From Paenibacillus_E sp042676385 (GTDB lineage Bacteria > Bacillota > Bacilli > Paenibacillales > NBRC-103111), in assembly GCF_042676385.1 (NCBI RefSeq), contig NZ_JBHTHA010000011.1, positions 62,001 through 126,000 on the forward strand: a stretch of 64,000 nt of DNA. Reading direction: 5' to 3'. The notes under the pieces are model-generated. The model saw only the letters and a program-made list of their open reading frames with translations. It searched no databases and was not told the origin of the DNA. Made by a program: the position numbers and the translations under genes. Shown in pieces: positions 58,204 through 64,000 of the stretch (within the stretch, counting starts at the first letter, position 1; every line of letters starts with the position of its first letter).

Positions 58204-58953
58204 TTATTCATGATCCTGAGGCATGGGCTGATTATTTTGCCAATAATACGAAAAACTGCGAATCGGAACAAAATACGACTTGGTAACTAGGAGCTCTCGC
58301 AAATCCTGATCCGGTTTGAGCGAGCTTTCCAGCGATCCGCTTTGGATCATTTTCATGATATCCATCCCATAATCGATGGCAACTTTGCCTGATTGCTTAT
58401 GAACCATATACGTAATGAAATTTTGCCGATAGAAATCCGACTTAATCTCCGGTGATTTGATACCAAGCTTATTAAAATCCACATATTCAAAAACGTCATT
58501 GATTTCAATGCCAGACGGAAGCGATCCGTTGTGCTTTACTTTATAATCATCCACTTTCTTCTGAACATCTTCAACGCTTTGATAGGCGGACAAATCCATC
58601 AGTTTTACTTGCGGTTTGGTCTCCACATTAACCAACACATACAGAAAGATCCCGCCGCTTTCAAAAGCGTTGGCGGGGACGCTGCTAAGCAGATGCATTT
58701 TTTGCAATTTACCGAAATCAATCACATATTTCTCATATAAAGGTGTGGTCATGTCACTATTTTTGATAGGCAGTACACCGCTTTTTTCATGAAATTGGTC
58801 AACAGCCTGCTGAACGAGCGTAATGAACTCGGCAGGATTGATTTGATTCTCCTTACGCAATTCTTTGGGATACGCACAGCCGCTTAGCAGTACAATCAGG
58901 CACAACGCTGCACACATCCGCTTCCCTAATAACTGTATTCGGAATAATTTCAC
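58204..58953 (-). CDS. yphF: Lipoprotein in the yphF position
   Basis: A 249-residue predicted lipoprotein: basic start, hydrophobic stretch, then the lipobox LLSGC with Cys near 26. The mature part has FITLVQQAVDQFHEKSGVLP and IDFGKLQKMHLL and no known enzyme motif. In B. subtilis yphF, a lipoprotein gene, lies beside spoIVA in the same order. The GTG at 58953 is chosen because AAGGATGG precedes it; an ATG three codons earlier lies inside that site. Confidence 0.72.
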   Translation of the reverse strand: MKLFRIQLLGKRMCAALCLIVLLSGCAYPKELRKENQINPAEFITLVQQAVDQFHEKSGVLPIKNSDMTTPLYEKYVIDFGKLQKMHLLSSVPANAFESGGIFLYVLVNVETKPQVKLMDLSAYQSVEDVQKKVDDYKVKHNGSLPSGIEINDVFEYVDFNKLGIKSPEIKSDFYRQNFITYMVHKQSGKVAIDYGMDIMKMIQSGSLESSLKPDQDLRELLVTKSYFVPIRSFSYYWQNNQPMPQDHE

Positions 58954-58970
58954 TGCAACCATCCTTACGT

Positions 58971-59321
58971 TTAAAATAAATCGTCGTCATCAGTCTGCTG
59001 CTTGGCAAGCTGAGCGCGAATAGCTGCTTTGAGCGGGTCTTCGGGCACTGTTACCTCTACTGCCCCTTTAACACGCGCCTGGCAAGCTAACCGATATCCT
59101 TCCTCCGCTTGCGTACCTAACTTTAACCGTTCATTTTGGTTCATGGGCTCAAGGCCTTTTTGGTCCAGAACTTTCACTTTGCACATTAAACATGCGGCTT
59201 TAGCACCGCAGCGTGTCCGTATAAGGACCTTGGCTTTCCGTCCGGCATCGAGGAGCGTTGTACCGGAACGTACCTGAATCTTTTTATCATCTGGCCAAAA
59301 ATGCACGTCTGAAAAAGACAT
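58971..59321 (-). CDS. 2Fe-2S ferredoxin, first of two
   Basis: A 116-residue ferredoxin-fold protein. Cluster ligands are TRCGAKAACLMCKV (Cys spacing x5, x2) near 43-52 and LACQ near 85. The tail ends with an Asp run (DDDDLF). It should carry one 2Fe-2S cluster, partner unknown. The start at 59321 follows GAAGGGATACAGG. A paralogue of about the same fold lies 0.6 kb away on the same strand, and both end a short operon with a nucleotidyltransferase-like gene between them. Confidence 0.85.
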   Translation of the reverse strand: MSFSDVHFWPDDKKIQVRSGTTLLDAGRKAKVLIRTRCGAKAACLMCKVKVLDQKGLEPMNQNERLKLGTQAEEGYRLACQARVKGAVEVTVPEDPLKAAIRAQLAKQQTDDDDLF

Positions 59322-59335
59322 CCTGTATCCCTTCT

Positions 59336-59917
59336 TTAATCGAATAACTGCGCTAATCTGTTGCGGAATTCTTTTCCCCAACGGTTTCGCTCCAACAAGT
59401 CGTGAAGCGCAGGCATATGCCGCTCAGGCTGTTTCCGGATCGCCTGCGCGATAATTTCATAACGATCTGGGCGATCACGAAGCATATTAAATAAAAGCTC
59501 ATGTGCCAAAGGCATAATTTTTACGGTACATGAATCGCTCAAAGATACGCTCAAGCTATGCCGCTCCCACAAATAAGCCGCTTCGACCGAGTAGTGCGAT
59601 TGCTGTGCATCTACATGAAAATCACCGACGACTTCGACCGCATTTCCTTCTATGTCGTAGTGGCTAAGGATAGATGAATAGATCGGAGTGCGGCTGCAAG
59701 CCGGTAAATCCAAGGAAAATTCAAGCAAGGCTGCGTGTATGGTAGGAACGTCATTTTGATCAACATAAAGATCCAAGTCTCTTGGGTTGCTCTGAATATC
59801 TACTTGATGCAGCAGCAAACCACAGCTGCCGCCGATCAACCAGCGGGACTCTTGGGCATGCATCAAATGCCTGTCTAAGGTCACAATGGTTTGCAGCATG
59901 GGTTGTAGCAGAAACAT
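59336..59917 (-). CDS. Nucleotidyltransferase-fold protein
   Basis: A 193-residue protein with a minimal nucleotidyltransferase signature: GGSCGLLLHQVD (about 29-40) then the metal-binding DLDLYVDQ near 48-55, and a third acidic strand NAVEVVGDFHVD. The C-terminal helical half (KQPERHMPALHDLLERNRWG) is unknown. The substrate could be a nucleotide, antibiotic or protein. It lies between two ferredoxin genes. Possibly part of the family of minimal nucleotidyltransferases, but not proven. Confidence 0.65.
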   Translation of the reverse strand: MFLLQPMLQTIVTLDRHLMHAQESRWLIGGSCGLLLHQVDIQSNPRDLDLYVDQNDVPTIHAALLEFSLDLPACSRTPIYSSILSHYDIEGNAVEVVGDFHVDAQQSHYSVEAAYLWERHSLSVSLSDSCTVKIMPLAHELLFNMLRDRPDRYEIIAQAIRKQPERHMPALHDLLERNRWGKEFRNRLAQLFD

Positions 59918-59942
59918 GAGGCCAGCACCTTTCCGTCAGGTA

Positions 59943-60236
59943 TTAAAAATAAGGCTTATGCGTAACGGAAATGTCCCCGTCCTGCTTCACGACACATTGA
60001 CATGCCAATCGATAGCCCTGTTCGATTTCTTCAGGTTCCAAGCGATCTTCCTCTGCTTCCGTAGGATCCGTTAACAGGTCTCGACCCGTAGCTATGTAAC
60101 AACGGCAACGTGCGCAAGTCCCGCGTGTGCAAGAGAACCCCCAGTCCACATCATGTTTCAATGCATGATCCAACAGGGTTAGCCCGGTTTCCGGCTCCAT
60201 CGATTTTTGCGTTTTTCGCGTTTTTAATTCTAGCAT
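59943..60236 (-). CDS. 2Fe-2S ferredoxin, second of two
   Basis: A 97-residue plant-type ferredoxin. Cluster ligands are FSCTRGTCARCRCY (CxxxxCxxC) near 35-47 and LACQC near 77. The remaining motif EEIEQGYRLACQ is shared with the other ferredoxin. The start MLELKTRK at 60236 is supported by GGAGGATGGG. No partner reductase is nearby. Confidence 0.88.
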   Translation of the reverse strand: MLELKTRKTQKSMEPETGLTLLDHALKHDVDWGFSCTRGTCARCRCYIATGRDLLTDPTEAEEDRLEPEEIEQGYRLACQCVVKQDGDISVTHKPYF

Positions 60237-60255
60237 TTTCCCATCCTCCAAGTTG

Positions 60256-60435
60256 TTAGAACAAAGATAGTAGCATGTACAGCATGATAGGAACGAACAA
60301 TAAAAAGGCGATGGTTGATAAAATGACGCGAACGGCACCTTGTGTGCGCGTTCTTGCGTAAGAAATTAAAAGTGAGGCAACAACCATAAGTCCAATCGCG
60401 ACGAAGGATGCCCACATTTTATCCAAACTTGACAT
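60256..60435 (-). CDS. yphE: DUF2768 small membrane protein YphE
   Basis: A 59-residue protein with two membrane segments (WASFVAIGLMVVASLLISYA and VILSTIAFLLFVPIMLYML) around a short basic loop (RTRTQG). It corresponds to the DUF2768 family of B. subtilis YphE in the same position near gpsA. RBS AAGGAGTCATC directly before ATG. Confidence 0.8.
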   Translation of the reverse strand: MSSLDKMWASFVAIGLMVVASLLISYARTRTQGAVRVILSTIAFLLFVPIMLYMLLSLF

Positions 60436-60502
60436 GATGATGACTCCTTAGATCTTTATCGTAAAAATTTGCAAAGTTACGGCTAATTATAGCATACAGC
60501 AA

Positions 60503-60541
60503 GAAAAAAAGCATAAAGGGGAACGCGCTCCCCTTTATGCT
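60503..60541 (-). terminator. Terminator after spoVIF
   Basis: Minus strand AGCATAAAGGGGA-GCGCG-TTCCCCTTTATGCT followed by TTTTTTTC, just after the stop codon. Confidence 0.9.
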
Positions 60542-60543
60542 CC

Positions 60544-60825
60544 TCATTTCTTGCCCAGCATCATTTGCATAAGCTGCTGCATGTTGTTCGTATCCAACTT
60601 GCTGCTTTTGACAGCCTGAATGATTTCGTTAACCGTTTCTTCAGATACTTTGACGTTCACAAGTCCGGAAACCTGTTTAATCAGCTGACGAAGCTGCGCC
60701 TCGCTTTGCAACGTCGATGGTTTCACGCCGCTGGCAATCTTTTGAATATCTTTAGAGGTAACGGATTTTCCTGTTTTCTTTTTTACAACGTTCAATACGT
60801 CCTTGGACATATCTTTATCCGTCAA
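60544..60825 (-). CDS. spoVIF: Stage VI sporulation protein F-like (SpoVIF)
   Basis: A 93-residue helical protein matching the SpoVIF family: KKKTGKSVTSKDIQKIA near 17-33 and LRQLIKQVSGLVNVKVSEET near 46-65, ending MLGKK. In B. subtilis it is needed for spore coat maturation. The start is TTG (60823-60825), supported by GGGAGGCGACAAT; an ATG five codons later is an alternative. Between yphE and gpsA, a mother-cell gene neighbourhood. Confidence 0.78.
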   Translation of the reverse strand: MTDKDMSKDVLNVVKKKTGKSVTSKDIQKIASGVKPSTLQSEAQLRQLIKQVSGLVNVKVSEETVNEIIQAVKSSKLDTNNMQQLMQMMLGKK

Positions 60826-60918
60826 TATTGTCGCCTCCCTATACCGCATGATGACTAAATGCGTCTAAGGTATAGTATGAGAGCGGGCTTTAGGTGGTGT
60901 AGGCTACCCCAACCTAAT

Positions 60919-60969
60919 CCCCCAAAAGTGAAGAAATCCTTCGCAGCCTATTCCTGTTACTTTTGGGGG
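60919..60969. repeat. CCCCCAAAAGT palindromic repeat, copy 2
   Basis: CCCCCAAAAGT (60919-60929) and ACTTTTGGGGG (60959-60969) form a perfect 11-bp inverted repeat with a 29-base centre containing GAAGAAATCCTTC. A related element lies at 46519-46588. The gap 60826-61008 holds no gene. Confidence 0.7.
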
Positions 60970-61008
60970 AGCCCCCGTTATCCACAGAAATTAGCTGCGC
61001 ATAAATTC

Positions 61009-62052
61009 CTACCCCATCCAATTTGTCGCGTTTCCGCTGGCAACCTCTTCAATTTCATGCGTTCGGACACGCCCCATCAAATCTTGCGCGGCTAGTTTAG
61101 GGGATTTGCCAGCGAACAAAACATTGTAAAGCTCATCGGTAATCGGCATCGTTACCTGAAAGCTCCGAGACAGCTCATAGGCGGCTTTTGTTGTTTTAAC
61201 ACCTTCAACGACCATGCCTATCTCCTCCAACACAACATCGAGCGGCAATCCTTGCGCGAGCTTGTAGCCAGCTCGCCAGTTCCGGCTGTGTTTGCTCGCG
61301 CCTGTCGCGATCAAATCCCCGATACCCGCCAGACCGGAAAATGTGAGTGCATTCGCTCCCATCGCCGTGCCAAGACGGGCGATCTCCGCCAAACCTCTGG
61401 TCAATAGCGCTGCCTTCGCGTTGTCTCCAAACCCCAGACCATCAGTCAAGCCCGCGCCAAGCCCGATGATGTTCTTCAACGCTCCGCCTACCTCGACGCC
61501 AGTAACGTCGGGGTTTGTATAGACGCGGAAGTAAGAGTTGATCAACAGATCCTGTGCAGCTTCTGCGGCTTCCAGATTTTGAGCTGCTACTACGACGGTC
61601 GTGGGAAGTTTGAGGATCACTTCCTCTGCATGGCTCGGACCGGATAATACGACAATGCGATCGGCATCGATTTGTGGAAGTTCACTTGCAAGAACTTCCG
61701 TCATACGCTTCAACGTGCCGGTTTCAAAGCCTTTGGTCGCGTGGATGATGAGTGTATCCTTTTTTAAAAATGGACGTATTTGTGCGGCAACTTCCCGCAT
61801 CCCGGATGATGGTACAACCATCAAAATTGCATCGGCATCCTGTGTTGCTTCCTGCAGTGAGCTCGTAGCAACAATTAGCGGAGATAGTTCAATATCTTGC
61901 AGAAAACGACTGTTGGTATGCTTTTCATTGATTTCACGAACTTGCTCTTCATTTCGAGACCACAGCAGCACCTGCTTGCCATTATCCGCCAGTACCGAAG
62001 CAAGCGCCGTTCCCCAACTACCAGCCACTAGAACTGATACTTTGTTCGACAT
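61009..62052 (-). CDS. gpsA: Glycerol-3-phosphate dehydrogenase [NAD(P)+]
   Basis: A 347-residue enzyme making sn-glycerol-3-phosphate for phospholipids. Catalytic Lys in GALKNIIGLGAG near 190 and SGPSHAEEV near 138, with NWRAG and GMVVEGVKTT near the C-terminus. The nucleotide motif is VAGSWG near 9-14, whereas most family members have GAGSWG; the first glycine of GxGxxG is Val by the codon GTG. This may be a lineage variant. It follows plsY, so the pair feeds lipid synthesis. The ATG has AGGAGGATTTGGAACC with a palindromic repeat upstream. Confidence 0.95.
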   Translation of the reverse strand: MSNKVSVLVAGSWGTALASVLADNGKQVLLWSRNEEQVREINEKHTNSRFLQDIELSPLIVATSSLQEATQDADAILMVVPSSGMREVAAQIRPFLKKDTLIIHATKGFETGTLKRMTEVLASELPQIDADRIVVLSGPSHAEEVILKLPTTVVVAAQNLEAAEAAQDLLINSYFRVYTNPDVTGVEVGGALKNIIGLGAGLTDGLGFGDNAKAALLTRGLAEIARLGTAMGANALTFSGLAGIGDLIATGASKHSRNWRAGYKLAQGLPLDVVLEEIGMVVEGVKTTKAAYELSRSFQVTMPITDELYNVLFAGKSPKLAAQDLMGRVRTHEIEEVASGNATNWMG

Positions 62053-62062
62053 GGTTCCAAAT

Positions 62063-62101
62063 CCTCCTAAGCGTTTTCCGAAGGAAAACTCGCATCGTAA
62101 G
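62063..62101 (-). repeat. RBS-associated palindrome before gpsA
   Basis: In the gene's direction: CTTACGATGC, GAGTTTTCCTTCGGAAAAC, GCTTAGGAGG, ending in the gpsA ribosome binding site. It matches the second unit before pit almost base for base although the genes are 54 kb apart and on opposite strands. Confidence 0.7.
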
Positions 62102-62150
62102 CCTATTTTGAATTTTGCAATTGCAAATTCAATTTATAAGCATGATCTTG

Positions 62151-62756
62151 CTAGGCTCTCTTTTGCCCCAGCTTGTTCTCTTTGCCTTGAATAAGTTTCA
62201 CTATGTTGGTCCGATGGCGAACAAAAGCGAATATACAAAGCAAAATGCTGATCCACAGAATCGGCAGCGGTCGGTCCATTCCCCAGATAAGAAAAGGTAA
62301 AAGGGCTGTAAGCATGAGAGAACCGAGCGATACGAATCGGGTAATTGCAATAATAACGATAGCTGTAACACCAGCGATAAGAGTTGGTAGGAAGCAGAGC
62401 GTTGCCATCACGCCGATGGTCGTCGCAATCCCTTTCCCGCCACGGAAGCCGAAATAGATCGGCCAGTTGTGGCCAACAATAGCAGCTAAGCCGCATAAGA
62501 CGGGAATCCAGATCATATCCGCGCCGGGAGCCGCCCATTTGCCAAGATAAACGGCGGCAACCCCTTTGAACGCATCGAGCAAAAGAACGAGGATCGCGGG
62601 CCCCTTACCAAGAACGCGCAGCGTATTCGTGGCCCCTGCATTGCCGCTGCCGTGCTTGCGGATATCGATCCCCTTGAACCATTTTCCGAATAAATAACTA
62701 AAGCTAATGGAGCCTAACAGATAACCCACCACAATCGTTATTACCGAAAACAACAT
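62151..62756 (-). CDS. plsY: Glycerol-3-phosphate acyltransferase PlsY
   Basis: A 201-residue polytopic membrane enzyme transferring acyl from acyl-phosphate to G3P. YLLGSISFSYLFGKWF near 13-28 is the first conserved region, HGSGNAGATNTLRVLG near 36 the phosphate loop, and GHNWPIYFGFRGGKGIAT near 96 the third. The second ATG (62756) is preferred since AGGAGG sits too close to the first; either is possible. It follows der and precedes gpsA, as in B. subtilis. Confidence 0.95.
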   Translation of the reverse strand: MLFSVITIVVGYLLGSISFSYLFGKWFKGIDIRKHGSGNAGATNTLRVLGKGPAILVLLLDAFKGVAAVYLGKWAAPGADMIWIPVLCGLAAIVGHNWPIYFGFRGGKGIATTIGVMATLCFLPTLIAGVTAIVIIAITRFVSLGSLMLTALLPFLIWGMDRPLPILWISILLCIFAFVRHRTNIVKLIQGKENKLGQKRA

Positions 62757-62780
62757 CATGACCTCCTTCGAGCTATTGTT

Positions 62781-64000
62781 CTATTCATTATCCGAAGATT
62801 TTCGGCGGCTTAGGATCCGAATCGGCGTGCCTTCAAAACCAAAGGCTGCGCGAATCTTGTTATCCAAATACCGCTCATAAGAAAAGTGCATGAGCTCAGG
62901 CTCATTCACGAAAAGCACAAAAACAGGAGGCTTAACCGCAACTTGAGTCGCGTAGTTGATGCGCAGACGCTTACCTTTATCGGTTGGAGGCGGGTTATAC
63001 GCGACGGCATCGGAGACAACATCGTTAAGCACATGCGTCTGCACGCGAAGGGCGTGATTTTCTGCGACCTGGACGACAACAGGAAGAAGTTTGTGCAGAC
63101 GTTGCGTCGTTTTGGCCGACACGAATACGACTGGCGCATATGTCATGAACAAGAAGTGGTCACGAATTTTTTGCGTGAATTGATGCATCGTCTTATCGTC
63201 TTTCTCCACGATATCCCACTTATTCACAACGAAAATGGCTGCTTTTCCCGCTTCGTGCGCATACCCGGCGATATGCTTGTCTTGTTCGATAATGCCTTCT
63301 TCCCCGTCAATCACGACGAGAATGACATCCGCACGCTCAATGGCTTTCATCGCCCGCATGACGCTGTATTTCTCCGTATTTTCGTAAACACGCCCTCTTT
63401 TACGCATACCGGCCGTATCAATAATGACATACTTTTGGCCATCACGTTCAAAAGGCGTATCAATCGCGTCGCGCGTCGTACCCGCCACATCGCTGACAAT
63501 AACCCGCTCCTCGCCAAGAATGGCATTGGTCAATGAGGATTTACCGACGTTCGGACGCCCGATCAGCGCGAATTTAACAACCTCTTCACCATACTCCTCA
63601 TCCTTCTTGTCCGGAAAATGAGAGCAAGCGGCTTCCAGCAAATCGCCGATGCCGATCCCATGTGAACCTGATATCGCGATCGGATCGCCGAAACCGAGAC
63701 TGTAAAACTCATAAATTTCATCTTGACGCTGCAAATTATCAACTTTATTGACGGCGAGCACGACCGGTTTCTTCGAGCGGAACAAAAGCTGCGCCACTTC
63801 CTCATCGGAAGGCGTTACGCCTGCTTTGGCATCCACCATGAACACGATAACATCCGCTTCCTCAATGGCAAGCTCTGCTTGTATACGCACTGATTTCAGG
63901 ATGGCATCCTCTTCATCGATTTCGATACCCCCTGTATCGATAACGCTGAACGATTGATTCAACCACTCGCCTACTCCGTACAGCCTGTCGCGTGTGACTC
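62781..64000 (-). CDS. der: GTPase Der/EngA (5' end cut off by window edge)
   Basis: The visible C-terminal 406 residues of a double-GTPase used in 50S ribosome assembly. The first domain shows only VTRDRLYGVGEWL (switch region), DTGGIE, NKVD and SG-S-H; the second is complete with GRPNVGKSSLTNAI, TTRDAID, DTAGMRKRG and NKWD near the middle. The KH-like C-terminal domain follows from KPPVFVLF. The first G1 motif and start are outside the window. The window ends inside the first GTPase domain. Confidence 0.96.
   Translation of the reverse strand, partial: VTRDRLYGVGEWLNQSFSVIDTGGIEIDEEDAILKSVRIQAELAIEEADVIVFMVDAKAGVTPSDEEVAQLLFRSKKPVVLAVNKVDNLQRQDEIYEFYSLGFGDPIAISGSHGIGIGDLLEAACSHFPDKKDEEYGEEVVKFALIGRPNVGKSSLTNAILGEERVIVSDVAGTTRDAIDTPFERDGQKYVIIDTAGMRKRGRVYENTEKYSVMRAMKAIERADVILVVIDGEEGIIEQDKHIAGYAHEAGKAAIFVVNKWDIVEKDDKTMHQFTQKIRDHFLFMTYAPVVFVSAKTTQRLHKLLPVVVQVAENHALRVQTHVLNDVVSDAVAYNPPPTDKGKRLRINYATQVAVKPPVFVLFVNEPELMHFSYERYLDNKIRAAFGFEGTPIRILSRRKSSDNE

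Overview
The window reads as a chromosomal segment of a spore-forming, low-to-mid G+C Firmicute, most likely Paenibacillus or a close relative. Supporting evidence: spoIVA, ypjB and spoVIF sporulation genes; bacillithiol genes bshA and bshB1; strong AGGAGG-type ribosome binding sites with frequent GTG and TTG starts; a CCA-encoding tRNA-Pro; and gene order close to the Bacillus subtilis supraoperon (hup, mtrB, hepS, menG, hepT, ndk, cheR, aroC, aroB, aroH, trpEDCFBA, hisC, tyrA, then ypi, qcr, ypj, dapB, mgsA, bsh, cca, birA, panBCD, dinG). Nearly all genes lie on the minus strand, so the natural reading direction is from base 64000 to base 1. No prophage, insertion sequence, CRISPR array or rRNA was seen.

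Layout by increasing coordinate. 1-6.5 kb: partial acetate kinase, a 3-hydroxyacyl-CoA dehydrogenase, a short FtsH-type protease, a TseB-like protein and an MTA/SAH deaminase. 6.7-8.5 kb, plus strand: DUF47 protein and PiT phosphate transporter. 9-24 kb: rex-dinG, panBCD with a structured leader, birA, cca, the bacillithiol/mgsA/dapB cluster and ypjD, with plus-strand ypjC. 23-33 kb: ypjB, ypjA, the menaquinol-cytochrome c reductase operon qcrABC, ypiF, an LCP protein, an IDEAL protein, and an ECF sigma/anti-sigma pair. 33-47 kb: a polysaccharide deacetylase, tyrA, hisC, trpABFCDE, aroH, aroB, aroC, cheR. 47-55 kb: ndk and menaquinone/heptaprenyl genes, including three futalosine-route genes, then mtrB. 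55-64 kb: tRNA-Pro, hup, spoIVA, two 2Fe-2S ferredoxins, yphE, spoVIF, gpsA, plsY and partial der.

The strongest regulatory system visible is tryptophan control. The trp leader (43477-43741, minus strand) has a promoter, exactly eleven (G/U)AG triplets mostly at 5-nt period, and an intrinsic terminator whose 5' arm can pair with the triplet region. The TRAP protein that would bind it (mtrB) is encoded about 11 kb away in the same cluster. Shikimate and chorismate made by aroB/aroC feed trp, tyrA/hisC and, through mqnA, menaquinone, which in turn feeds qcrABC.

Other points of interest are a candidate 75-nt small RNA (32938-33012), several families of short intergenic palindromic repeats, one of which ends in the ribosome binding site of the following gene, and a probable attenuator before panB. 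Start codons were chosen by ribosome binding sites and family length. Site coordinates may be off by one or two bases because they were counted by eye.
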